From Vulcanisaeta distributa JCM 11213 (lineage in GTDB: Archaea > Thermoproteota > Thermoprotei > Thermoproteales > Thermocladiaceae): a DNA stretch of 64,000 bases. Below the pieces are notes generated by a model. The model saw nothing but the letters and a program-made list of their open reading frames with translations. It searched no databases and was not told the origin of the DNA. Both the position numbers and the translations under genes were made by a program. Shown here one piece after another: positions 29,332 to 39,364 of this stretch; positions within the stretch are counted from its first letter, which is position 1; each line of letters begins with the position of its first letter. The DNA lies in the NCBI GenBank assembly GCA_001316125.1, contig BBCS01000009.1, positions 1 through 64,000 on the forward strand. The letters are read 5' to 3'.

Positions 29332-30971
29332 ATGTATGATGTTGTTATTAGGAATGGTATTGTTTATGATGGGATTAATATTGAGCCTAGGAGGGTTGAT
29401 ATTGCCATTGAGGGTGAAAGAATAGTATACATCGGCGATTTAAGGGATGCAAGGGCGGACATTATTATTGATGCCAGTAAGAAGGTTGTGGCTCCAGGCT
29501 TCATAGACATGCACTCCCACTCTGATAATACAATTCTGATTTACCCAGACTCAAGTAGTAAGATTAGGCAGGGAGTAACTACGGAGGTTGTGGGTAATTG
29601 TGGTGTGTCCATGGCTCCCGTAAGTAAGGATAAGCTGGAACTTCTAAAGAAGTTTATTAATCAATACTTCCCTGGCCTGAGTTATCTCCTTGATTGGAAC
29701 TGGAGGTCTCTCAGGGATTATTATAAGATTGTTGAGACTGTTAAGCCTGCCGTTAACTTAGTTCCGTTGGTTGGGCATCATACATTGAGGATAGCCGTGA
29801 TGGGTTTTGAAGCTAGGGATCCGACTGATTCTGAGTTGAATGAGATGAGGAAGTTGCTTGAGGAAGAGATGCAGAATGGCATGTGGGGCTTGAGTACGGG
29901 CTTATTCTATGCGCCAGGTAGTTTTTGCAAAGACTGAGGAAGTTATTGAGCTAGCAAAGGTGGTTAGGAAGTATGATGGTATTTACGCGAGTCATATTAG
30001 GGATGAGGCCCGTGGAGTTTTATCCGCAATTGAGGAGGCGATAAGGATTGGTAGGGAGGCGGGAGTATCCGTGCAAATATCGCATATTAAAGCCATGGGT
30101 AGGGCCCAATGGGGGTCTTAGTACCAAGATTATTGAGATTATCAATAGGGCGAGGATGGAGGGTTTAGATATACATGCAGATGTCTATCCGTATGATGCC
30201 GGTCAAACGGCACTATTACAGGCATTGCCTGATTGGGCTAAGGAGGGTGGTACCGATAAGGCACTCGAGAGGTTAATGGATAACGAGGTTGCAGAGAGGA
30301 TTAGGGTTGAAATGGAGGAAGGTAAAATGAAGGGTCAGAATTTCGTGTATGAGGTTGGTTGGGGGGGGAACATAATAATAGCCGCCACGGAGCTTGGTGA
30401 GCGTGATATTGAGGGTAGGAGTATTCAGGAAATAGCGAGCAAGGAGGGTAAGAGACCCTTTGATGTGTTTAGGGAGGTTTTGATTAGGAATCACGGTAAT
30501 GTCAGTATGATAGTTAGGGCTATGAGTGAGGATGATATAGTGAACTTCATAAAGCAGGACTTCATATACATTGGGTCTGACCAAAACGGTATTAGGCCTG
30601 GTTATGGACCATTGGGTGGTAAACAGCACCCAAGGGCTTATGGAACCTTCCCCCCCAGAGTGATCAGAAGGTATGCCCTTGAGAAGGGAGTAATTTCGTT
30701 GGGGGAAGGCCATTGCAAAAATGACGGGCATGCCAGCGAAAAGATTAGGCCTTAAGGATAGGGGCATGATTAAGGAGGGCTATTATGCGACATAGTCATC
30801 TTTGACCCTGAAAGAATAGCTGATCGAGCAACGTACTTAGAACCAACGCTATACCCCCCCGATGGTATTGAGTACGTAATAGTTAATGGAAAAATAACAG
30901 TTAGAAATGGGTATGAAGTAGGTACGAGAAATGGAAAGGTACTATGGAGGTATGAGCATATGCAGAAATGA
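29332..30971 (+). CDS. N-acyl-D-amino-acid deacylase (D-aminoacylase-like amidohydrolase), frameshifted
   Basis: Metal-dependent hydrolase of about 540 residues: GFIDMHSHSDNT (HxH), TTEVVGNCGVSMAP with the bridging Cys, LVPLVGHHTLR, QISHIKAMGRAQWG, and SDQNGIRPGYGPLGG. This set marks the D-aminoacylase group, which frees D-amino acids from N-acyl or peptide-like substrates. Frames break near 29920, at 30111 (G5 for G4), and near 30750-30790; the end YPPDGIEYVIVNGKITVRNGYEVG is the usual closing beta sandwich. Carrier and amidohydrolase genes follow on the same strand, suggesting uptake and breakdown of unusual amino acid derivatives. Confidence 0.82.
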
Positions 30972-31129
30972 TGGGAACTATCAAAATGTTAATATTTTAT
31001 ATCTTCCAATGAGCTAAATAATTTCTAGTATATATAATATCCTATATACTATATAGTAATTATTATTAGTATTATTATGATTTAATAGCACGCTTTATTA
31101 TACTTTATGAAAAATAAAAGTATGATAAT

Positions 31130-31138
31130 ATTTAAATA
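31130..31138 (+). promoter_or_regulatory. TATA box of the MFS carrier gene
   Basis: ATTTAAATA lies about 25-33 bp before the ATG at 31163 in a 190-bp AT-rich gap. Confidence 0.5.
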
Positions 31139-31162
31139 TGGTGAAATTGATGCAAAATTTTA

Positions 31163-32461
31163 ATGGGAGGACAAGAGGTTCAGGTACCAACCAGTGAAAT
31201 GTTAAAGGTATCTGTAGCCTCCTCGTTAGGTATAGCCTTCGAGTTCTACGACTTCCTGATCTTTGGCTATGCAGCGCCTGTAATTGCTAAGCTTTTCTTC
31301 CCAATGATGAGCGGATTACTTGCATTAATATATGCCTTCATAACCTTTGCCGTAGGCTTCGCAGGCAGGCCTCTTGGTGCTATTATCTTTGGGCATCTTG
31401 GTGATAAGATTGGTAGGAAATATACGCTTGTCTTCACGATATCGCTCATGGGAGCGGCAAGTCTGGCGCTGGCTTTATTACCGACATACTTCCAGATAGG
31501 TATCTGGGCACCAATATTATTAGCCATATTTAGGTTTCTCCAGGGTTTATCACTTGGTGGCGAATTTGGTGGTGGAATAACATTAACTGGCGAGTTTGCA
31601 CCAACTTTAAGTCGTGCCTTTTGGGTTAGTGTCGCTCAGACAGCCCAGGGCTCTGGTCCATTACTCGCCGTGGGACTTTTAGGTCTACTTACCTACCTAT
31701 ACGGTGAGTCCTGGTTCGCAAGTATTGGTTGGAGGATAATGTTTGGACTTGGCGTTGTGATAGCCATAATAGGGGTCTACATTAGATTAAGGATTAGTGA
31801 GTCACCTATCTTCGCAAGATTAAAATCCAGGGGCAATATATCTAGGTTACCATTGGTGGATGCCTTTAGGGCTGGCTATTGGAAGAGGATTTTACTCGGA
31901 CTCGGCTTTATAATTGGCGGTACCGCCATGACATACGCAAGCGGCGTCTTCGCAATCGCCTATCTGGAGAGTGTTATACATGTACCTGCGGTTGAGGCAT
32001 CATTAGCGCTCGTTATTGGATATACAGTATTGATAATATTCTCACCAATATTCGGCTCACTGGCTGATAAGTATGGTAGGAAGCCATTTATGATAGCCTA
32101 TGCGGTGGGTACGATAATATTCATCTACCCATACTTCCTATTATTATCAACAGGGCAATTACCATTAATAATATTAGCACAGGCCATATATAACTTCATG
32201 GCATCGTGGTTCAACGGCGCCTATGCAACAATGTTACTTGAAATGTTTCCAACCAAGGCTAGGTATACTGCATTATCCTTTATATACCATGTTGGCGTAG
32301 CTGCCTTTGGTGGGACAACACCCTTCATAGCCACATACCTTATATACACAACACATTATAAATTGGCACCAATTTATTGGGGGGGCTGGTTTGGAATGGC
32401 AATAACCCTAATAGCCTTTATATTAGCTAAAGAGACAAAAGGTATTGACCTCAATTATTAA
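31163..32461 (+). CDS. MFS metabolite:proton symporter (MHS family)
   Basis: An intact 432-residue carrier with twelve helices. It has ASSLGIAFEFYDFLIFGYAAPVIAKLFFP in helix 1, GHLGDKIGRKYTLVFTISLMG, the LQGLSLGGEFGGG stretch in helix 4 and SLADKYGRKPFMIAYA at the second half. These are signatures of the metabolite:H+ symporter group (shikimate, 2-oxoglutarate, proline-betaine type). The substrate is likely an organic acid or zwitterion linked to the flanking hydrolases. YWGGWFG near 32381 has one Gly too many (G7). Confidence 0.88.
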   Translation: MGGQEVQVPTSEMLKVSVASSLGIAFEFYDFLIFGYAAPVIAKLFFPMMSGLLALIYAFITFAVGFAGRPLGAIIFGHLGDKIGRKYTLVFTISLMGAASLALALLPTYFQIGIWAPILLAIFRFLQGLSLGGEFGGGITLTGEFAPTLSRAFWVSVAQTAQGSGPLLAVGLLGLLTYLYGESWFASIGWRIMFGLGVVIAIIGVYIRLRISESPIFARLKSRGNISRLPLVDAFRAGYWKRILLGLGFIIGGTAMTYASGVFAIAYLESVIHVPAVEASLALVIGYTVLIIFSPIFGSLADKYGRKPFMIAYAVGTIIFIYPYFLLLSTGQLPLIILAQAIYNFMASWFNGAYATMLLEMFPTKARYTALSFIYHVGVAAFGGTTPFIATYLIYTTHYKLAPIYWGGWFGMAITLIAFILAKETKGIDLNY

Positions 32462-32522
32462 ATCTTCTTAGATAATGATGAATAAAATTAAACTTAAAAA
32501 CATCAATCCGCACTATATTCAT

Positions 32523-33789
32523 ATGGCCAGTACTACCTATGACCTAGTCATAAGGGGGGGTGGTTATGTTTTTGATGGTGAGAGGGTCATCGGTAGGCGG
32601 AACGTATACGTTAAGGGTAATGTCATAGTTAAGGTGACTACGGAGGAGTTGGGTGCGGTTAATGAGGTTGATGCGAGGGACATGTTTGTGATGCCCGGAT
32701 TAATAGATGCGCACCTGCATTTAACGGGTATTAAGGGTGGTAGTTTGTTCATGGGTTACATCCTTGATGATGCACGGATTAGGCTACTCAGGGCGGCTAA
32801 CTGGGCTAGGGAATTATTGATTGCTGGTTTTACGACAGTTAGGGACTGCGGCGAGCCAAATTCGATAGCGCTTAGAAATGCAATAAGTGAGGGGGGGATC
32901 ATACCAGGGCCCAGGATAATAGCGGCTGGGGGGGCGCATTAACGCAGACCTTCGGCCATGGTGAATTAAGCCACTCAATACCACTTGAGTGGAGTGTTGA
33001 GTTGGGCTTTGCCGAGATATGCGATGGCGTTGATGAGTGTAGGAAGGCCGCCAGGAAGGTTCTCAGGGGGGTGGTGCCGACTTCATTAAGATCATGGCCA
33101 CCGGTGGTGTATTATCACAGCGCGATAGGCCCGAGTGGCCTCAATTCACGTTCGATGAGATTAAGGCCATAGTCCAGGAGGCCGAGAAGGTGGGAACGTA
33201 CGTAGCTGCTCACGCACATGGTGACCTGGGGGGGCTAGGGTGGCCATTGAGGCTGGTGTTAGGACTATTGAACACGGCACATTACTGAAGGATGAGACGC
33301 TAAAGTTAATGGCTGAGAGGGATGTTTCGTTGACGCCGACCATGGCAATTCAGGAGTTGATTTATAGGTATGGGAAGCAGATAGGCATTGACCATGGGGG
33401 GGCCTGGAGAAGATTGCGGAGGTTAGGGAGAGCATTGCCAACGTGGTTAGGAAGGCGAGGGAGTATGGGGGTTACGATAATAATGGGCACAGACCTAGGC
33501 TTCAAGACCAACCTGGACATTGACATGGGCAAGAACTGGGTAGAGCTTCAGCTAATGACGGAACTCGGCGGTTTAAGCAACATTGACGCATTAAAGGCAG
33601 CTACATCGAATGCTGCACGAATGCTCGGGATAAACGTGGGGGTTAATCAGGGAGGGAAGGCTTGCGGACATAGTGTTGATTAATGGAAATCCCATCGAGA
33701 ACATCAAGGACGTATCAAGGATAATCACGGTAATAAGGGATGGGAAGATCGTGGTGGAGAAAGGCAAATTAATCTATGATTTTAAGTAA
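32523..33789 (+). CDS. Amidohydrolase (prolidase/imidazolonepropionase-like), frameshifted
   Basis: About 410 residues with all the ligands of a binuclear amidohydrolase: GLIDAHLHL (HxH), ADFIKIMATGG with the carboxylated Lys, VAAHAHG, RTIEHGT and MGTDLG. Relatives include Xaa-Pro/Xaa-Arg dipeptidases. ATG 32523 is preferred over 32475 because a TATA-like AACTTAAAAA is at 32491. Breaks occur at 33065-33070 (G6), 33228-33234 (G7 where five fit), near 33400 and near 33650. It probably works with the upstream carrier. Confidence 0.8.
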
Positions 33790-34020
33790 AAAGCATTTCC
33801 CACTATCACCCACTTCTAATACCCAAGCAGTATCACCCTTGCTCTGGCATCTCCCACATTCTCCTTAGGTATGTCTCTGCAATCATCATCCTCTCCCTAA
33901 AGCCCTTCCAAGATACCTCATGCTCAAGGCATTGAGTATTACCTCAATACATCAATACCTACTTCACAAACTTTCTTGCTCAATGTTCTTCGTTAATTTT
34001 CAATAACGGGTGAGGATGTT
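33790..34020. other. Intergenic region with a possible gene remnant
   Basis: On the minus strand between about 33850 and 33930 a short open stretch reads EHEVSWKGFRERMMIAETYLRRMWEM, with coding-like composition but no start and early stops. It may be the tail of a decayed gene. Nothing else is supported. Confidence 0.25.
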
Positions 34021-34047
34021 GAGCTTCTTAAGTTCTTAACCCACTTA

Positions 34048-34317
34048 ATGTGGGGGGGTGATGTTGAGGGTTCGGTCATGGATGAGGCTGGCGCAGGCCT
34101 AGACGCGGTGACTGTGTACCTAGAGGATGAGTATTGGAAAAGACCTAAGGAGGTGGCTAGGGACCTCAAGATCCTAATTAGGTTAAGCCAAGTCCAAGCT
34201 CTAACGAAGATGGTAGAGAATCCATTTATTTTAATGTATCAAAATGTATCAAATTCTTATTTAGTTTTCCTTACATTATTATGGTGCGTTAATGCATTAA
34301 TGCTTAGCTTGTTTTAG
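34048..34317 (+). CDS. Hypothetical protein or gene fragment
   Basis: The frame is open from 33994 and could start at ATG 34048 (MWGGDVEGSVMDEAGAGLDAVTVYLEDEYWKRPKEVARDL). The acidic start and amphipathic helix look coding. The last 30 residues (FILMYQNVSNSYLVFLTLLWCVNALML) are hydrophobic and may be out-of-frame read-through after an indel. The upstream coding-like text KFLTHL suggests the N-terminus is lost. No family recognised; I lean towards a degraded gene. Confidence 0.35.
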   Translation: MWGGDVEGSVMDEAGAGLDAVTVYLEDEYWKRPKEVARDLKILIRLSQVQALTKMVENPFILMYQNVSNSYLVFLTLLWCVNALMLSLF

Positions 34318-34379
34318 TGTGTTAACTTTATTTGATTTTAGTGCAGTGGTTTATTAAGTGTCGCATTGGTCATGGTCAT

Positions 34380-34796
34380 ATGGTAAGGATTGCGGTAGCT
34401 ACAGATGATGGAAAGTCGGTAAGTGATGGTCACTTTGCGCATGCTAAGAAATACGTAATATACGAACTTAATGAGGATACTAAGGATATTAAGCTCGTGG
34501 AGAGTAGGGATAATCCCCCCCTTGGCAATATCCCAGATACTGATGATCCGGCCGTGATCCATGAAGCGCTGTCTGAATTAGGAATTCCAATGCATGGTGT
34601 CGCTAAGTATCAATGGCTTCATGAGAATGTGTTAAGGGATGTTGACGCGGTAATAGCCAGTGGGGCTTGTGAGACAAGTTATGAGTATTTTACGTCAATG
34701 GGTGTCCAGTTATTCTTTGTTGAGCCGGGTACCCCCCCAATAGATACGCTTATTGAGCAGTTGAGAAACGCGGTCGATGAAGAGGATATTAAGTGA
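34380..34796 (+). CDS. NifX/NifB-domain (dinitrogenase iron-molybdenum cofactor type) protein
   Basis: About 138 residues from ATG 34380: MVRIAVATDDGKSVSDGHFAHAKKYVIYEL, SRDNPPLGN, and GACETSYEYFTSMGVQLFFVEPGTPPIDTLIEQL. This is the single-domain NifX-like fold found widely in non-fixing archaea, often near Fe-S or cofactor genes; its role here is unknown. Both Pro-Pro pairs (34505 and 34723) are C7 runs where single Pro fits. No nif genes are nearby, so nitrogen fixation is not implied. Confidence 0.8.
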   Translation: MVRIAVATDDGKSVSDGHFAHAKKYVIYELNEDTKDIKLVESRDNPPLGNIPDTDDPAVIHEALSELGIPMHGVAKYQWLHENVLRDVDAVIASGACETSYEYFTSMGVQLFFVEPGTPPIDTLIEQLRNAVDEEDIK

Positions 34797-34846
34797 TTAT
34801 TCCTGGTGATTTAGCTTAATTGAATCTTAAAAAGACAGATTAATTT

Positions 34847-35059
34847 TTACAACACATCTCTTCTTAATGAATTCCTTCCCTTATGTGGTTCCTGATTCCT
34901 TACCCACCTTCTTAGGAATTCATTATAGCATTCCTCGGAGCAGAAAACCCATGGCTTATTTACACAGCATGTCTTAACTACTATTGGCTGACCAATTATT
35001 ATCCTTCCGCAGTTCGAGCACCTTAATTGTCCCTGCACATTATTTAGTATGAATGGCAT
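34847..35059 (-). CDS. Small TRASH-like zinc-finger protein
   Basis: 70 residues with six cysteines: RCSNCGRII near the N-terminus, KTCCVNKPWVFCSEECYNEFLRRW after it. The FCSxECYxEF(L) ending is the treble-clef TRASH/MYM-type pattern, used in archaeal metal sensing and trafficking. The basic tail (HKGRNSLRRDVL) could contact nucleic acid. It is divergent from thi4, 111 bp away, but no functional link is evident. Confidence 0.7.
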   Translation of the reverse strand: MPFILNNVQGQLRCSNCGRIIIGQPIVVKTCCVNKPWVFCSEECYNEFLRRWVRNQEPHKGRNSLRRDVL

Positions 35060-35170
35060 TGGATTAATTCCTGAATCGAAGTTTAAAAGGTGCAGCCGTT
35101 AACCGCTTTGTCTAGTTTTTGGCATAATGTTTATAACTTGTTTATTAATGATCAATAACCTAGTGATTAC

Positions 35171-35964
35171 ATGGCGGGCATATATATTTCGGAGTCGAGC
35201 ATTACCCGTGCAATAATGAGGAGCGCCTTGAAGATGCTTGATGAGTACTCAAGCGTTGATGTTGCCATTGTAGGTGCTGGCCCGTCAGGCATGACCGCGG
35301 CTTACTACCTGGCTAAGGCGGGCTTAAAGACCATTGTGCTGGAGAGGAGGTTCTCCTTCGGTGGTGGTATTGGTGGTGCCGCCAGTCATTTACCTAGTAT
35401 AGTGGTTGAGTACCCAGCCTCCGATATACTGAGTAAGGACTTTGGTGTTAGGCTTCAGGACATGGGTGATGGGTTATTCGCGGTGGACCCCCCCGCCGAA
35501 ATGATAGCGAAGCTTGCGGTTAGGGCAATCGATGCAGACGCTAAATTCCTCCTGGGCGTTCATGTAGATGATGTGATAATCAGGGATAACCCACCCAGGG
35601 TTGCTGGTCTCGCGGTCTACTGGTCAACGGTGCAAATGGCAGGCGTTCATACAGATCCATTCTTTATAGAGCTAAGGCCGTGGTCGATGCGACAGGCCAT
35701 GATGCCGAGGTAGCTGCCGTGACTGCAAGGAAGAACCCAGACCTTGGTTTGGCGATTCATGGCGAGAAGTCGGCACATGCCTCGGTTGCTGAGGACTTGG
35801 TTGTTAAGTATACGGGTAGGGTTATGGAGGGGGGGCTTTACGTGACTGGTATGGCGGTTGCTGCCGTGTATGGATTACCGAGGATGGGGGGGCCTATATT
35901 TGGTTCGATGATAATGAGTGGTAAGAGGGTTGCTGAGTTAATAATTAATGATTTGAGGCGATGA
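35171..35964 (+). CDS. thi4: Thiamine thiazole synthase Thi4 family, probably sulfide-dependent, frameshifted
   Basis: A Rossmann protein: [38 protein letters not shown] for NAD binding and [25 protein letters not shown] at the C-terminus. At the site where yeast Thi4 has its sacrificial Cys (before the MDP/DP turn), this protein reads GVHTDPF, with His. That marks the catalytic archaeal type that uses free sulfide and NAD to make the thiazole (ADT). A lost G near 35671 breaks the frame; restored it reads [24 protein letters not shown] and DPPAEM have extra residues on G7/C7 runs. It supplies the thiazole used by the ThiN domain of thiDN. Confidence 0.85.
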
Positions 35965-36015
35965 TAAATACGTGGGTTGGGTTTAAAAGTTATTAAATTA
36001 TCATACCTGCCTAAT

Positions 36016-36909
36016 ATGGCGTATACCCTGGTCATAAATTACGCGCTGGCATTTTTATTGTCATTCCTAGTCTCTGGGAATAACCTATCAGCTAACGCTG
36101 GCGCTGCCGTTGGCTCCAGGTCAATTGATTATAAATATGCCGTAATAATTGCATTACTTGGTTATATACTTGGGTTGTGGCTGCAGGGTACTTACATGAG
36201 GCTAATGTGGTGAGTGGTGACGTTGCATGGTGGCCATGACTGTTACCATAGTGATATTCATTGTTGGTGAGAGCATGAGGGTTCCAATGTCATTAACAGG
36301 CTCCCTATACGCAAGCCTGGTTGGCGCTTCACTGGCGTTGGGGGGGCGCATGATGGGGGGGAATGCGGTCTTCGTACTTGGTTACTGGTTGTCCCTGCCC
36401 ATAATCGTTATGTTACTTTCATACATTCTCTATAAATCCCTGGGTGCCTTTCGAGGTTGTCGTTTAGGTATGTGGGCATTTACCGCGTATTATCCATACT
36501 CACAGTCTTCCTGCTATCCTTCTCCTTCGGTGCAAATAACCTTGGATTACTATGGGCACTACTAAACTTTAGTTATAAGGGGCTGTTGCTAATAATCATT
36601 AGTTCAATACTTGGCGTATTACTAATTGGTTGGAGAACACTGTATAGACTCAGTACTGGCCTATTCACGTTGGGACCGTTAACCAGCTTCACCGTTCAGC
36701 TATTCTCATTCATGGCCATGGAGATCGGGACCATATACTCGGTGCCGATGCCCGTCACGGTAACCACGTCCTTCGGTCTAGTGGGTGTCGGGGCAGCGCA
36801 TAGATTTAGGATAATAAACTTAAAGTACTTCAACGAGTTAATACTTGGCTTCATAGTATCGATAATTATCGGCCTCGTATTTAGCTATGTATTGATTAGG
36901 ATCATTTAG
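36016..36909 (+). CDS. PiT-family phosphate/anion permease, frameshifted
   Basis: About 295 residues with eight or more helices and the inverted repeat GNNLSANAGAAVGSRS and GANNLGLL that marks the PiT family, plus PVTVTTSFGLVGVGAAHR. These carriers import phosphate with Na+ or H+. ATG 36016 follows a GTTTAAAAG box at 35981. Two frame breaks lie near 36215 and 36455. GGRMMGGN comes from two G7 runs and is probably GRMMGN. Confidence 0.78.
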
Positions 36910-36915
36910 TCCACG

Positions 36916-37991
36916 TTAAGCAACACCCGTAATCTCAACGAGGTTCTCAGCAGCCTTACGCGTTAAGCCAGCCCCCCCAATATGGTGAATCTGTCAGGTC
37001 TAACATTATGCGCTATTGTTAGCGCTTCAATTATTATTTCCCTATCGAGACCGAGTTCCTTAGCCGTGACCGGTATGTTCAAGCTCTGAAGGAATGACTT
37101 TATCCTCCTCCACCTCATGCCGTGTAGGTAAGCCATCATTATCGCGCCGAGCGCCACCTGCTCACCATGCAGTGCAGGTCTGAATCCCCTCTCTCTAGCC
37201 AGCAGGTCTATTGCGTGGCTGAACAAGTGCTCAGAACCGCTGCATGGTCTTGAGCTACCGGCAATGGCCATAGCGACTCCACAACCCAGCAATGCCTTTA
37301 CTACTATCCTAACGCTCTCCTCATTATGAACCTTCAACCTGTCCCTATTCCTAAGGACTATTAATGCGCTATCCCTGGCAAGAGCTGCCGCATACTCACT
37401 GAACTCCTCACCCTTAACCCTGACGGCTAATTCCCAATCCTTAACAGCTATTAACTTACCAACTAACTCACCGATACCGGCTAGTAAGTACCTCCTTGGT
37501 GCCTCGAGTATTATCGACGTGTCAGCAATGATGGCTATTGGAGACCTCTGAACCTTACCAACCCCCCCATGCTTATTAAGGTCAAGTTGAAGTACGTGTG
37601 ATACGTACGGGCTTGCTATGCCGTCGTGAGACGCTATCGTTGGTATTGATACGTAGGGCACATTCATCATGTAAGCCATGGCCTTACCAAAATCGATTAT
37701 CCTACCACCACCAAGAGCTATTATGTAATCAGTGACGTGGGCATACCTATTCGATAATTCAATAATTCTCTCAGGACTTATTTCATCAACCTCCTCAACA
37801 TCGCAGATCCTGCACTCGATCTTCTCAATTAAGTGCTTACCGAAGTGAGGGCCAATGAGAATCAAACCCCTCAATCCATCAAGCCCTATCTTACTCAGTA
37901 TTTCGGGTACCTTACTAATGGCGTTGGGTCCAAATACCACGACGCGAGGAATCTCATACATCTCCAATGACTTACGCTGCGCTGAAGCCAT
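36916..37991 (-). CDS. egsA: Glycerol-1-phosphate dehydrogenase
   Basis: About 358 residues: VVVFGPNAISKVPEIL, IALGGGRIIDFGKAMAY, PTIASHDGIASPY, and zinc ligands in CSGSEHLFSHAIDLLA and ALHGEQVALGAIMM. It makes sn-glycerol-1-phosphate, the archaeal lipid backbone. The printed frame ends at 36963 (RFTILGGLA) because of the G7/C7 run at 36972-36978. With one more or two fewer bases it continues GLTRKAAENLVEITGVA to the TAA at 36916. KHGGVGKVQ near 37563 has an extra Gly. Confidence 0.92.
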
Positions 37992-38074
37992 TATTAATTT
38001 AGGCAGGGCGTATAGGTAAATTTAAACTATTTCTTTACCTATTTCATTATTAATTAACCAGATTATAATGGTTA

Positions 38075-38602
38075 TTACTTACTAAGAGCCTTAGTAAGGA
38101 ATTCCACGGTCATCCTCTTAAGAGTTATGACGTTACCGTCGATCACAAAATCCTCATTCACGTAATCAACACCATTACCCCCCCTTAAGATGCCTATTAA
38201 GTCCGTGGTTGGATAAACCGTAGCCCTCTTACCCCTTAATAGACCAAGCCTAGCGGCGTAAGCTGGAGTTGCAAGGGGGCAGTATTGTCTTCTTACCACC
38301 ACTTACTGACTGGGTAAGTAACTTCTCGAAGGCCTCCCTATTAACCATGGCTTAACCCTACCTGGCATTTCCTTACCAGTAACGGCATAGTAGGCCCAGT
38401 AACCACCTATGAAGATCACAACATCATAACCACCAAGAACATCCTCGCTCAACTTATCCGTTAGATCAATGTCGAAGTTAACATTCGCATTCTTACTCAC
38501 TAATCCCGTACTAACCTCCATACCTAACTGCCTAAGTGCCTGCACAGCCATTGAGTACTCCCCCTCATACGATGTATCGGCGACAATTACTAATGCCTTC
38601 AT
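38075..38602 (-). CDS. DJ-1/PfpI-family protein lacking the nucleophilic Cys, frameshifted
   Basis: About 175 residues: MKALVIVADTSYEGEYSMAVQALRQLGMEV, VIFIGGYWAYYAV, and after a C5-for-C4 error near 38277 TILPLATPAYAARLGLLRGKRATVYPT. Another break near 38340 joins KPW to NREAFEKLL. The usual nucleophile elbow (A-x-C-H-G) is LPLATP here, so the Cys protease or deglycase site is absent. A structural or regulatory role is possible. The adkA gene lies 60 bp upstream on the same strand. Confidence 0.75.
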
Positions 38603-38661
38603 ACGCCTTCGAAGGCTCCGTGTTAAATTTTAAGCATTTCGCATCTCAATAACGAAACCAC

Positions 38662-39261
38662 CTACTGCTTCGCACCTCTACTCCTCATTATTAAATCAAC
38701 AATGAACTTCGCTGCAATCTCAGCATGCTCAAAGGGCCTTGATTGAGGCCTCCTCCTGAAGTCCAGGATGTACACCGAGCACTCACCTGCATTTGCAGCG
38801 GCAAATGCGTAATACCTATTGGCTAATTGATGCATTTCTATGTCCTCAGGCGACTCCTGCTCCCTATCCCTGAGACCCACATCCTTAGCCCTCCTCTCAA
38901 GTATGTCCTTTGGGTCAAACTCCATGAGCACTATAGCGTCGGGTCTAAGCTTCGTTATTATCCTGTCGGGAAGGCCTGGGTAGAAACCACCTTGAACCCT
39001 AATACTTGCGTGGGTATCTATGATAACGTCGCCGGGCAGTTTCGCGATCTCCTCAGCCGCGAGTTCCTGAACCTTCCTATACTCCTCAACCGGCAGTTTC
39101 TTCCTCATATCATCCCTATTGGTAATTCCATACTGTCTCTTGGCTATCTCAAGCATGTAATCGCCGTAGTTAACAATGGTCACGTCGGGTAACATCTCCT
39201 TAACGAACTTCAAAGTCGTTGACTTACCACTACCTGGTACAGCGACAAGTACAATCTTCAC
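38662..39261 (-). CDS. adkA: Adenylate kinase, archaeal type
   Basis: An intact 199-residue protein: MKIVLVAVPGSGKSTTLKFVKEMLP with the P-loop, IVNYGDYMLEIAKRQYGITNRDDMRKKLP, GDVIIDTHASIRVQGGFYPGLP, and RRAKDVGLRDREQESPEDIEMHQ. This is AdkA, trimeric in Sulfolobus relatives, balancing ATP, ADP and AMP. QGGFYPG is natural in the family and is not on a G7 run. Confidence 0.93.
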   Translation of the reverse strand: MKIVLVAVPGSGKSTTLKFVKEMLPDVTIVNYGDYMLEIAKRQYGITNRDDMRKKLPVEEYRKVQELAAEEIAKLPGDVIIDTHASIRVQGGFYPGLPDRIITKLRPDAIVLMEFDPKDILERRAKDVGLRDREQESPEDIEMHQLANRYYAFAAANAGECSVYILDFRRRPQSRPFEHAEIAAKFIVDLIMRSRGAKQ

Positions 39262-39364
39262 GCGATAAGGCGCTTCGCATTAATTTTAAATTTTATTACA
39301 CGGTCTCCCTACCGCTTATTCATCGTAGAATCTTACTTTTAAATAAGTATGGGAATTTATATTC

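Noticed and set aside
34380..34796. Nitrogen fixation gene because of the NifX-like domain
   Set aside because: The single-domain form is widespread in non-diazotrophs and no nitrogenase genes are present.
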